Shown here: one piece after another, positions 35,525 through 45,654 of the stretch | Position numbering within the stretch: position 1 is the first letter of the stretch | Layout of the letters: each line of letters begins with the position of its first letter | Assembly: GCA_027704905.1 (NCBI GenBank) | Contig: CM051001.1 | Span: 36,998,890-37,062,889 of the forward strand | From: Muraenolepis orangiensis | Lineage: Eukaryota; Chordata; Actinopteri; Gadiformes; Muraenolepididae | Reading direction: 5' to 3' | DNA: 64,000 bases | Notes under the pieces: model-generated | The model's database searches: none | What the model was told of the DNA's origin: nothing | Seen by the model: the letters and a program-made list of their open reading frames with translations, nothing else | Program-made: the position numbers and the translations under genes

Positions 35525-38500
35525 TCAGTCTGGACTGTGCTTCTGGCTGGAATTGAAAATCTTGGCCAGCAAGGACACATTTGATTGGCTCTTCTCCTGA
35601 ATGAGGCGGGCCTTATCCTGGTCCCTCCTCTTCAGCTGGATCTCCTCTTCCGTCTGCCGCTGAGTAAAGTCCCATGACTTCTCCGACTGTGGGGGGAAAG
35701 GGAGAGAGGCCCGTAGATAGTGGTGCCAGTTAGTGGCTGGTGTATGTGTCTTCCATGTCAGTTTTTTTTAAATATAAGTATAGATAACAACAAACAACAA
35801 CAAATCGTGAGGATTGAATCCTCTTTATTGGTCACATACATGAAGACATACAGTGAAACGTGTTCTCTGCATTTAACCCATCCTAGTATTAGGAGCAGTA
35901 TAAGTATTCTGTCCACTAGTACCTGGTCTCCCTGGTCCGTCTGTCTCTTCCTTCTCTTGTCCATGCTTCGGCTCTTGTCCACATTGCTAAGGTAGAAGTT
36001 GGTTTCTCTCTTGGCCTGCGAGACTTCGGTCCGAAGACGCTGCCTGAGGACCGTCTGCTCATAGACCAGACGCTCACTGAGGTGGGTCCAGTGGAACCGA
36101 TGGAGATACTGTAACACACATGTTACACACATGTTACACACACACAAGTTACACACACATGTCACACACGTGACTTTGCAACAGTAAACACACTAACACA
36201 GTAAACACACGCCACATTAAACACTAACAAGTAGAGTTCCACACCTTCATGCTCCAGAGGTCAGATTGAAGGCGGTGGCGCTTCTTGCTGCCCATAGGTG
36301 TGTTGTGGAGGGCAGCCGCAACCCGCTTGGCGATGCGTTTATCCTGAAACTCCACCCATCCCTCTGTGAAGTTACTCCCCCTGGACCCTGCCTTCCTCCT
36401 CTTCTTCCTCACCACTCCATCTGCAGAAGACACTCCTGTTACACTCACTAAACTACTGAACGAATTAAAGGAGAGTCGACAGAGTAGGTTGTTTGACTCC
36501 CTGCCGGAAGGTTCCAGGTTGTTGCCCGGTCTAAAGCTGGATTTAGGGTAATATGTATCTACAAAGAACCACAAGGCAGATCTTCACAGAGCTGCCTGCA
36601 TTTATACTTCCACTTCACATTAACGTGTACACTAGGGGGCTGTGTGTGTGTGCCTACCTTCTGGTTGGAGGAAGATGCGTCCTATCTCTCCGTAGGGGGT
36701 CAACATGTTTCTCAGATGTTTGGGTCGAAGGCGGGGGGGGATGTGGCCCAGGTAGATGATACCTGGAATCCTTTTGACCTTCCCACCCTTCTTATTGCCA
36801 TCTTCCTCATCATCCTCATGTCCAAGGACCCCTTTATCCATCAGGTCATCTTCCTCATCATCATCCTCATGTCCAAGGACCCCTTTATCCATCAGGTCAT
36901 CTTCCTCATCATCATCATCATCATTATGTCCAAGGACCCCTTTATCCATCAGTTCATCTTCCTCATCATTATCCACATCCTTCTTCATCTCTCTCTCCAT
37001 CCGACTGGAATCTGACAAAACAAGTGATGCATAATGAATAATGGACTGTAATGGTTAAGACATGGGATACGGGTTGGGGCTAGAGAGTTATGGTGAAGGG
37101 TTAAAGAGTTATGGTAGGAACCAAAAACTCAAACTGAACACAGAGGCAGTTACAGTTAGGGCTAGAGAGTTATGGTGAAGGGCTAGAGGGTTAGGGGCTA
37201 GAGGGTTATGGTGAAGGGCTAGAGGGTTAGGGGTAGAGGGTTATGGTGAAGGGCTAGAGGGTTATGGTGAGGGGTTGGGGCTGGATGCTTTTATATAGCC
37301 CTTTTATCCAAAGCGCTTGAAAAGTCATGCCTCACATTCACCCATTCACCCACCGACGGCGGAGTCAGCCATCAAGGAGACAGCCAGCACGTCAGGAGCG
37401 GTTAGGGTGTCTAGCTCAAGGAAAGGACAGTTTTTGCCAGGAGGAGCCGGGGATCGAACCAGCAACCTTCTGTGAGGCGACTGCTCTACCTCCTGAGCTT
37501 ACAACAAATCGTGAGGATTGAATCCTCTTTATTGGTCACATACATGAAGACATACAGTGAAACGTGTTCTCTGCATTCAACCCATCCTAGTATTAGGAGC
37601 AGTGGGCAGCTATTCATACAGCGCCCGGGGAGCAGTTAGGGGTTAGGGTCTTCCTCAAGGACACCTCGACAGTTTTTGCTAGGAGGAGCCGGGGATCGAA
37701 CCAGCAACCTTCCGGTTGTGAGGCGACCGCTCTACCTCCTGAGCTAGACTGCCGCCCCCTTAGGTTAGCGGCTAGAGAGTTATGGTTAAGGTTAAGGGTT
37801 AGGGGCTAGAGGGTTATGGTTAAGGGGTAGAGGGTTATGGTTAAGGGTTAGGTCCTAGAGGGTTATGGTTAAGGGCTAGAGGGTTATGGTTAAGGGCTAG
37901 AGGGTTAAGGTCCAGAGGGTTATGGTTAAGGGGTAGAGGGTTATGGTTAAGGGTTAGGTCCTAGAGGGTTATGGTTAAGGGCTAGAGGGTTATGGTTAAG
38001 GGCTAGAGGGTTATGGTTAAGGGCTAGGCGCTAGAGGGTTATGGTTAAGGGCTAGAGGGTTATGGTTAAGGGCTAGAGGGTTATGGTTAAGGGGTTATGG
38101 TTAAGGGCTAGAGGGTTATGGTTAAGGGCTAGAGGGTTATGGTTAAGGGCTAGAGGGTTGTGGTTAAGGGTAAGCAGCTAGAGGGTTAGGGTTAAGAATA
38201 AGAGGGTTATGTTAAGTGTAACCCTAAGTGTAAGAGGGTTTAAGCTCACTGCGAGCCTAGACGTTAAGTCTGTTCTGTAAACAGGCTGTAATTATATGAA
38301 CTATAAGATGATGTATAAATACACTTTAATGATATAACTATTAGATGTATAAATACACTTTAATGATAATAACTATTAGATGATGTATAAATACACTTTA
38401 ATGATATTAACTATTAGACGATGTATAAATACACTTGATATGAACTATTAGATGATGTATAAACATACTTTAAAGATATAACTATTAGATGATGTATAAA

Positions 38501-38976
38501 TACACTTTAAAGAAATATAACCATTAGATGATGTATAAATACACTTTAATGATATGAACTATTAGACGATGTATAAATACACTTTAATGATATGAACTAT
38601 TAGATGATGTATAAACATACTTTAATGATATGAACTATTAGATGATGTATAAATACACGTTAATGATATAACTATTAGATGATGTATAAATACACTTTAA
38701 TGATATAAATATTAGATGAAGTATAAATACAATTTAATGATATAACTATTAGATGATGTATAAATATACTTTAATGAAATATAACTATTAGATGATGTAT
38801 AAATACACTTTAATGATATGACCTATTAGATGATGTATAAATACACTTTAATGATATGAACTATTAGATGATGTATAAATACACTTTAATGATATGAACT
38901 ATTAGATGATGTATAAATACACATTAATGATATGAACTATTAGATGATGTATAAAGGTCTTACCTTGGAGAGACAT
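35525..38976 (-). CDS. abt1: ABT1 / Esf2 family, basal transcription activator and 18S rRNA processing factor
   Basis: Five coding exons on the minus strand: 38964-38976, 36658-37011, 36245-36420, 35923-36108, 35525-35686. All have GT-AG borders and keep frame, giving 296 aa. ABT1 (yeast Esf2) is a nucleolar RRM protein needed for early 18S rRNA processing; in mammals it was also described as a basal transcription activator. Visible: an acidic N-terminus with three LMDKGVLGH repeats, the RRM-like core PGIIYLGHIPPRLRPKHLRN, EGWVEFQDKRIAKRVAAAL and NTPMG, then RFHWTHLSERL and QAKRETNFYL. The start MSLQ lies in a 13-base coding exon: the exon-2 frame has no ATG upstream of M9 (ATGGAGAGAG), and a strong acceptor sits at 37012-37013. 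Divergent from rad51c. Human ABT1 is slightly shorter. Confidence 0.93.
35805..35906 (-). mobile_element. SINE 3' fragment in abt1 intron 4
   Basis: Nearly identical to the 3' ~100 bp of the full SINE at 37505-37762 (gtgaggattgaatcctcttt; catcctagtattaggagcag). 5'-truncated, lacking the tRNA head. It ends only ~15 bp from the abt1 exon at 35923. Confidence 0.85.
36805..36960 (-). repeat. Coding minisatellite in abt1 exon 2
   Basis: Three ~50-bp units each encode acidic residues followed by LMDKGVLGH; spacers differ in the number of GAT/GAG codons. They expand the acidic N-terminal tail of ABT1 without shifting frame. Confidence 0.9.
37283..37502 (-). mobile_element. tRNA-derived SINE, tail type B
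   Basis: On the minus strand: an A-box-like start (aagctcaggaggtagagcag), B box ggttcgatccc, then a body (gaggcatgacttttcaagcg) and the tail gctttggataaaagggctat. Head is shared with 37505-37762; tail is shared with 45655-45892. Confidence 0.8.
37505..37762 (-). mobile_element. tRNA-derived SINE, tail type A
   Basis: Minus strand: ggggcggcag, A box tagctcaggaggtagagcgg, B box ggttcgatccc (tRNA-type RNA polymerase III promoter), a body with ggtgtccttgaggaagaccc, and the 3' end accaataaagaggattcaat. The 3' end matches the end of the L2-like LINE at 59180-59205 (actaataaagaggattcaat), indicating its retrotransposition partner. Confidence 0.85.
38275..38955. repeat. 38-bp AT-rich minisatellite in abt1 intron 1, ~17 units
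   Basis: Core tattagatgatgtataaata with spacers of slightly varying length. It stops ~10 bp before the abt1 exon-1 donor, so it occupies the start of intron 1. Confidence 0.95.
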
Positions 38977-39588
38977 GCAGCCTAAACCTTGAGTTCCTTG
39001 TCGTTATTTAGTTCGTTGTCAAAAGAAAACCTATGATAATATAAAACATACTATAATAAATACTAATAATCTATGATAATATAAAACATACTATAGTAAA
39101 TAATAACAACCACACTAACACGAACCTAGTTATATTGTGGACGTTTCCGCCACATGTTGCAACATGTCGCCGTCTGATGACGCGCCACGTTTGCGTCACT
39201 ATGATTCTGAATTCAAAGTAAAACACATTATTATTATTATTATTATTTTACTACTACCATTGACTATATACACTTAGCTATACTATTGTATTACTGTGTA
39301 TGAATCATATTAGATAGGACTCGCATATGTATTTGGTCTACTTTAAACTTATAAATTACACGTGTGCTGTTAATCTGAACATCTAACGGAAGTTCCCTCG
39401 GCAGCAGGAACAACGATTCGGATAGTTTTATTTACCATATAATCTAACACATAGTTCAAGTACTTCTAATGTAACACACAGTTTAAATATTGACGATATA
39501 GTATAATAGTTTAAGTATTGACCATATACTATTTGTGTTTAGGATGATATATCAACCATAGTTCTTTAATATAACGCATAGTGCTCCA
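38977..39588. promoter_or_regulatory. Candidate bidirectional promoter between abt1 and rad51c
   Basis: The two start codons are 612 bp apart and face away from each other, with no other gene between. The region contains a locally CpG-richer patch at ~39145-39205 with gccgtctgatgacgcgccac and tgcgtcac (two CRE/ATF-like TGACG/CGTCA words), and later cggaagttccctcgg at ~39388 (an ETS-type CGGAAG word). Motif functions are inferred; transcription starts were not determined. Confidence 0.6.
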
Positions 39589-40884
39589 ATGAAGCCCCTG
39601 TCCGCTGCTCCTCTCAGCCCATCTGTTAAAGTCAAACTCTTAAGAGCTGGTTTCGACTGGGAGGAAGAACTGAGGGGACTGGAGCCCCTGGAGCTGAGTA
39701 GAGGTTAGTCTACTGTAACACTATGTTCCACTCTACTACTGTAACACTCTGTACGTCCTGTTACACTTTACTGTAACACACTACATCCTGTTAGTCTACT
39801 GTAACACTACTGTAACACACTCTACATCCTGTTAGTCTACTGTAACACTCTACTGTAACACACTACATCCTGTTAGTCTACTGTAACACTCTACTGTAAC
39901 ACACTCTACATCCTGTTACATTACTGTAACACACTGAACGTCCTGTTACACTCTTCTGTAACACACTGAACGTCCTGTTACACTATTGAAGCCTCTGGAG
40001 CTGAGTAAAGGTTGGTCCTTTATACTGTAACACACTAAACATCCTGTTACACTCTACTGTAACACACTGTACGTCCTGTTACAATCTACTGTAACACACT
40101 CTACATCCTGTTACACTACTGTAACACACTGTACATCCTGTTACACTACTGTAACACACTGTACGTCCTGTTACACTCTACTGTAACACACTGAACGTCC
40201 TGTTACACTCTACTGTAACACACTGTACGTCCTGTTACACTATTGAAGCCTCTGGAGCTGAGTAAAGGTTGGTCCTTTATACTGTAACACACTAAACATC
40301 CTGTTACACTCTACTGTAACACACTGTACGTCCTGTTACACTCTACTGTAACACACTGTACGTCCTGTTACACTCTACTGTAGCCTCTGGAGCTGAGTAC
40401 TTTATACTGTAACACACTGAACATCCTGTTACACTCTACTGTAACACAATGTGCGTCCTGTTACACTCTACTGTAAGACACTGTACACCCTGTTACACTC
40501 TGCTGTAGCCTCTGGAGCTGAGTAAATGTTAGTATTAGTATAAGTTATACAGCAGCTGAGGAGGTGGTTGGAGTTTGTGTTCTTGAGGTCTAGTTTGATG
40601 CTAGTTTGTTCTAGAGGGAGGTCTGTCTCTGGAGGAGGCCCTAGAGGTCCAGCAGATCCTCACCAGAGGAGTGGAACAGCCTGGAGGAGGAGGACTCACT
40701 GCCCTGGAGCTCCTGCAACAGGAGGAGAGGAGCATTGTGACGTTCTGCTCCCAGCTGGATGCATTGCTGGGAGGAGGAGTCCCGCTGGGGAGAACCAGCG
40801 AGGTTTGTGGAACTCCAGGAGTCGGGAAGACACAACTGTGGTAAGATCACACTGTACATCCTGTTGCACTCTACTGTAACACAC

Positions 40885-40963
<79 letters not shown>

Positions 40964-42108
40964 ATGTATGTATATATATATGTGTGTGTGTGTGTGTGGT
41001 TGCCAGCCTACAGCTGTGTGTAGATGTCCAGATCCCTGAGTGTTTCGGGGGTCTAGGGGGTCATGCGGTCTTCGTGGACACTGAGGGCAGCTTGGTGGTC
41101 CAGAGAGTGGTGGACTTGGCCCAGGCAGCGGTCCACCACTGCTCCCTCCAGGACCACGACCCTGAACAGCAGGAGGCCATGAAGACCTTCACAATGGAAA
41201 CCATCCTGGAACACCTTCACCTGGTGGGTTGGAGTGAACCCAAAAATACCTATATAGAAAATAGGTTAAACTTTCTAGGAGTATTAAAACCTACAACATA
41301 GCTTATATACCTTTACCTTTATATAAGCATTTTAACTTAGGAATAACAGATGTATATACCTTATATGAGCATTATAACTTATACATAACATAGGTTATAC
41401 ACCTTGTGGTGCTTGTATGTTATTTAAGATGTTGTTATATTATGTGTTATTGTTATATATTGTGTGTTCTTACTCACCTGTTGAATCTAGATGCGTTGCC
41501 ATGACTACGTGGAGCTGTTAGCTCAGGTGCACCTCCTGCCAGACTTCTTGGTCAGACACTCCAAGGTCCGCCTCCTGGTGATTGACAGCTTGGCCTTCCC
41601 GTTCCGCCGCCACTTTGAGGACTTGAGTGTGAGGACTCGCCTGCTCAACGGCCTGGCTCAACAGCTGCTCCAGATAGCCAGCCAGCACAGTGTGGCTGTG
41701 GTCTGGACCAATCAGATGACCACTCAGCTGGTCCCGGTCCTCGGGGAGACCCCTGGTCACCGGGCAGCCCGGGGGCTCCTGGTCCCGGCCCTCGGGGAGA
41801 CCTGGGGTCACTGGGCGACCCAGAGGCTCCTGCTCCACTGGGAGGGGCCCCACAGACTGGCTTCAGTCTTCAAGTCTCCCAACAACATGGAGAGCAGCGT
41901 GTCCTACAGCATCACACAGCAGGGGTTCAGAGACGCCTCCAGCAGCCTATCAGAGAGCAAGCAGCCCTCCAGCAGCCTATCAGAGAGCAAGCAGCCCTCC
42001 AGCAGCCTATCAGAGAGCAAGCAGCCCTCCAGCAGCCTATCAGAGAGCAAGCAGCCCTCCAGCAGCCTATCAGAGAGCAAGCGGCCCAGGATGCAAGAGG
42101 GCCAATGA
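39589..42108 (+). CDS. rad51c: RAD51C, RAD51 paralogue recombinase
   Basis: Four exons, 39589-39703, 40615-40840, 41007-41223 and 41491-42108, join in frame to 391 aa (human 376). RAD51C acts in nuclear homologous recombination in the BCDX2 and CX3 complexes. Visible: N-terminal LSPSVKVKLLRAGF; Walker A GTPGVGKT (residues 104-111); DVQIPECFGG and VFVDTEGS; Walker B LLVID (~214-218); FPFRRHFEDLSVRTRLLNGL; NQMTT; LVPALGETWGHWATQRLLLHW; basic tail SKRPR, like the human nuclear-localisation signal. Exon 4 encodes what human exons 4-9 encode. Odd: a 17-codon tandem duplication (residues 266-299) in the loop-L2 region and five 10-residue repeats near the C-terminus. The original copy LVPALGETWGHWATQRL remains, so the protein looks functional. 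Confidence 0.94.
39704..40535 (+). repeat. ~32-bp minisatellite in rad51c intron 1 with exon-derived higher-order unit
   Basis: Core tgtaacacactgtacgtcct then gttacactctac. Four inserted segments (near 39991, 40248, 40382 and 40506) carry gcctctggagctgagta, a copy of the last bases of exon 1 (gcccctggagctgagta). Two of them continue into aaaggttggt, resembling the true donor agag/gttagt. Confidence 0.92.
40885..40998. repeat. (TATG)n/(TG)n microsatellite in rad51c intron 2
   Basis: Tetranucleotide then dinucleotide tract running up to ~8 bp before the exon-3 acceptor (ggttgccag/CCTACAG), so the acceptor's upstream region is TG-rich, not polypyrimidine. Confidence 0.95.
41728..41829 (+). repeat. 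51-bp coding tandem duplication in rad51c
   Basis: Units 41728-41778 and 41779-41829 encode LVPVLGETPGHRAARGL and LVPALGETWGHWATQRL. The second keeps family residues (ALGE-WGH-AT-RL); the first has diverged (P for W, AAR for ATQ). In frame, 17 codons. Confidence 0.9.
41938..42087 (+). repeat. 30-bp coding minisatellite in rad51c, 5 units
   Basis: Five almost identical units encode SSSLSESKQP; the last ends KRP because of one base change. Ser-rich and just before the basic C-terminal tail. Confidence 0.97.
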
Positions 42109-42203
42109 TTTGTGCACAGACATTGAAATCCATTTGCCACTTCAACATATTGATCAGGACCCATAGGATTGATCATGTAATCTCTTCATTCAATGGTCAG
42201 GAC

Positions 42204-42209
42204 AATAAA
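42204..42209 (+). terminator. Polyadenylation signal of rad51c
   Basis: AATAAA 96 bp after the rad51c stop codon, before the large minisatellite; position and spacing fit cleavage in the following ~30 bp. Confidence 0.7.
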
Positions 42210-42309
42210 ATATTACAAATAGCAGTTCCTCTAAACACATGACTCTTTTCAACCAGTAACCTCCAATCGCCTCAAGAGTCAATATTAACAATAGCTTGAT
42301 AATAGTTTA

Positions 42310-43580
42310 CCTGCGTAGGACGTCCATCAGTAGGGTTCTGTAGGAGGTCATCAGTAGGGTTCTGTAGGAGGTCATCAGTAGGGTTCTGTTGGACGTCATC
42401 AGTAGGGTTCTGTAGGACGTCCATCAGTAGGGTTCTGTAGGACGTCCATCAGTACGGTTCTGTAGGACGTCCATCAGTAGGGTTCTGTAGGAGGTCATCA
42501 GTAGGGTTCTGTAGGACGTCATCAGTAGGGTTCTGTAGGAGGTCATCAGTAGGGTTCTGTAGGACGTCATCAGTAGGGTTCTGTAGGATGTCATCAGTAG
42601 GGTTCTGTAGGACGTCCATCAGTAGGGTTCTGTAGGATGTCCATCAGTAGGGTTCTGTAGGACGTCCATCAGTAGGGTTCTGTAGGACGTCCATCAGTAG
42701 GGTTCTGTAGGACGTCCATCAGTAGGGTTCTGTAGGACGTCCATCAGTAGGGTTCTGTAGGACGTCCATCAGTAGGGTTCTGTAGGACGTCATCAGTAGG
42801 GTTCTGTAGGACGTCCATCAGTAGGGTTCTGTAGGATGTCATCAGTAGGGTTCTGTAGGATGTCCATCAGTAGGGTTCTGTAGGACGTCATCAGTAGGGT
42901 TCTGTAGGACGTCATCAGTAGGGTTCTGTAGGACGTCATCAGTAGGGTTCTGTAGGACGTCCATCAGTAGGGTTCTGTAGGACGTCATCAGTAGGGTTCT
43001 GTAGGATGTCATCAGTAGGGTTCTGTAGGAGGTCATCAGTAGGGTTCTGTAGGGGGTCATCAGTAGGGTTCTGTAGGACGTCATCAGTAGGGTTCTGTAG
43101 GACATCATCAGTAGGGTTCTGTAGGAGGTCATCAGTAGGGTTCTGTTGGACGTCATCAGTAGGGTTCTGTAGGACGTCCATCAGTAGGGTTCTGTAGGAC
43201 ATCCATCAGTAGCGTTCTGTAGGACGTCCATCAGTAGGGTTCTGTAGGACGTCATCAGTAGGGTTCTGTAGGATGTCCATCAGTAGGGTTCTGTAGGACG
43301 TCATCAGTAGGGTTCTGTAGGACGTCCATCAGTAGGGTTCTGTAGGACGTCCATCAGTAGGGTTCTGTAGGACGTCCATCAGTAGGGTTCTGTAGGACGT
43401 CCATCAGTAGGGTTCTGTAGGACATCCATCAGTAGGGTTCTGTAGGACGTCCATCAGTAGGGTTCTGTAGGACGTCATCAGTAGGGTTCTGTAGGACGTC
43501 CATCAGTAGAGTTCTGTAGGACGTCATCTGTAGGGTTCTGTAGGACGTCATCAGTAGGGTTCTGTAGGATGGTTCTGTAT
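42310..43580. repeat. 24/25-bp minisatellite, ~50 units, between rad51c and tsr2
   Basis: Units gtcatcagtagggttctgta (+ggac, 24 bp) and gtccatcagtagggttctgt (+aggac, 25 bp) are mixed in runs, for example mostly 25-bp around 42600-42790. Occasional gga/gat variants mark sub-blocks. The unit contains TAGGGTT. Contiguous units, no spacers. Confidence 0.97.
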
Positions 43581-43863
43581 TTGTATGTCATATGGTATCT
43601 TTTTCAATATCTTATGTACATGTACATATGTACTTTTTTTTGGATTTGCGTTTGTTGTATTTGTTCACCACAGTAAATCACTTCTAGCCTCCTTCGTGTA
43701 GTTTGTACTTCGTGTGGTTGCAACACCACCTCTGGCCACCGGGTGGCAGCAAACCTCCAGACGCACTTGGCGCGACTGCTCTGGATCCACTCGTCATGTC
43801 TGCTCGGAAACGACATGGACTCGACTGCTCAGTATCTACTCGTCATCCCTGCTCGGAAACAAC

Positions 43864-44949
43864 ATGGACGCCTCCTCTTCTCCACGAGAAGTGTTTATAC
43901 ACGCAGTCAGAGTGCTACTATCAGCCTGGCCAGTACTACAGGTAAGGGTACTACTATCAACCTGACTGAGTATTATATTAAATCATTAACCAGTACTACA
44001 GGTAAGAGCACTACTACTAGAGTACTACTATCAACCTGACTCAAATGAGTATTATATTAAATCATTAACCAGTACCGTATCATAACTCATATTAATGTAA
44101 TGTCATTACCATATAACTCATATTAATGTAATGTCATTACTGTATCATAACTCATATATTAATGTAATGTCATTACTGTATCATAACTCATATTAATGTA
44201 ATGTCATTACTGTATCATAACTCATATATTAATGTAATGTCATTACTGTATCATAACTCATATATTAATGTAATGTCATTACTGTATCATCTCATATATT
44301 AATGTAATGTCATTACTGTATCATAACTCATATATTAATGTAATGTCATTACTGTATCATCTCATATATTAATGTAATGTCATTACTGTATCATAACTCA
44401 TATTAATGTAATGTCATTACTGTATCATAATATGTATATTAATGTGGTACCACATGTAGTAGGATTCTGGGGGGGGATACTACTAGTAATGTTTGGTATT
44501 ACTCAACTGTTATATTTCTAGTAATATGTGATACCACTAGTAATCACATGGTGCTACTAGTACTATGTGACACCGCTAGTTATATGTGGTACTACTCAAC
44601 TGTTATATTCCTAGTAATATGTGGTACTATGATGTTTTCAAGATAGCTGTGGACAGTGGTTTTGGTGGAGCGTATGGCCAACAGAAGGCAGAATGGATGG
44701 TTGATGTTGTCCAGAAATATTTCTATGAAAACTGTAAGTAACTAAAGTAACTACCACTGCTTGTGTTTGAATACTGTTTTCCGCTACTTGTGTCTGAATA
44801 CTCTGTGCTCCGCTGCTTGTGTCTGACCAGCTGACCTGGATCCTACAGAGGTGGAAGACTACATCTCTGTCCTGCTGGACCAGGAGTTTAATACTGTAGC
44901 GGACGATGGCAGCCTAGCCAAGGTAGGGGGGGTGTGTGGGTGTGTGGGC

Positions 44950-45017
<68 letters not shown>

Positions 45018-45458
45018 ACACACATGTATACATATGTATTCTCTCTCTCAGCTGTCTCAGCAGCTGTGCTCACTGTTCTCCGAGTGCCAGCAGGGGGCGA
45101 TGGCGAGTGTCCGACAGACCGTGGCCTCTATAGTCCAGAATAACTCTGGGAGGGCAAAGGTCACCGTGCTCACAGATGAAGAGAGTGAAGAAGAAACACA
45201 GGTCTGAAAACCTTCAGCAGGACACTTTCTACTAATATACTTCTAGTATTACACAAATGTACTTCTAATATACTTACTGTTTAAGTTTTCTATACTTTAT
45301 AATAAAGTTGTTTATTTGGTCTCCCTAAGGCCATGGAATGTGAAGCAGCTTCCAGTTCCTCCCAGGCCAGAGCTCCCCCCTCAGCGGAGCTCTGCTCCCC
45401 CCCAGTCCGGGGGACGGGGGAGGAGGAGGGATGGACCACGGTGTGCAAGAAGAAGTGA
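43864..45458 (+). CDS. tsr2: TSR2, pre-rRNA processing protein / eS26 escortin
   Basis: Five exons, 43864-43941, 44643-44733, 44831-44922, 45052-45201 and 45330-45458, with GT-AG borders and conserved frame, give 179 aa (human 191). TSR2 releases RPS26 (eS26) from importins in the nucleus, protects it from aggregation and hands it to pre-40S particles; human mutations cause a form of Diamond-Blackfan anaemia. Visible: N-terminal REVFIHAVRVLLSAWPVLQ, then IAVDSGFGGAYGQQKAEW, DLDPTEVEDYISVLLDQEFN with VADDGSLAKLSQQL, acidic DEESEEETQ and the C-terminal EEGWTTVCKKK. The exon-4 donor (CAG/GTCTGA) is the weakest of the four. Start chosen at 43864 because MDASSSPREVF aligns with the family's N-terminus. 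Confidence 0.94.
44040..44440. repeat. 34/36-bp minisatellite in tsr2 intron 1, ~11 units
   Basis: Core attaatgtaatgtcattact then gtatcataactcat; units with catatatta are 2 bp longer. Confidence 0.95.
44950..45016. repeat. (TG)n microsatellite in tsr2 intron 3
   Basis: It begins ~25 bp after the exon-3 donor (AAG/gtaggg) and ends ~35 bp before the exon-4 acceptor, so it fills most of a 129-bp intron. Confidence 0.97.
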
Positions 45459-45654
45459 ATGGTCTGAATTAGTTACTTAAGAATTGTATACAATATACGC
45501 TTTGTATAAAGACAAGAAAACTGAAGCCATTGTTTGTTATTGTTCATTTTAACGGTGGGGAGTCTGCTGGATCTTACCACTCTCCCAAAAAGAGACAGTT
45601 TCCTCTTAAAACATTCACTCATTTGTAGTAAGTTTTCTCTTTAATTGTTTTTAT

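Larger units (their letters stand above)
37070..38220. repeat. 21-bp minisatellite in abt1 intron 1, split by two SINEs
   Basis: Unit gagggttatggttaagggct (+a), 21 bp, with related 20-bp forms. It is present at 37070-37290 and again at 37765-38220, with two SINEs (37283-37762) between. The TTAGGG-like words resemble degenerate telomeric sequence but are not pure repeats. Confidence 0.9.

Noticed and set aside
35720..35995. 91-codon plus-strand ORF beside abt1
   Set aside because: Lies over a SINE fragment and the antisense of an abt1 exon.
36632..37018. abt1 starting at a TTG inside exon 2
   Set aside because: A spliced ATG exon at 38964-38976 joins in frame at a strong acceptor.
37350..37510. 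Functional tRNA gene (A/B boxes)
   Set aside because: No cloverleaf with paired acceptor stem; the boxes belong to a SINE head repeated elsewhere.
41491..42108. Separate 205-aa intronless gene or processed pseudogene
   Set aside because: It continues the RAD51C sequence exactly after exon 3 with a proper acceptor and in frame.
42310..43580. CRISPR-like array
   Set aside because: Units are contiguous without unique spacers, and the context is a vertebrate genome.
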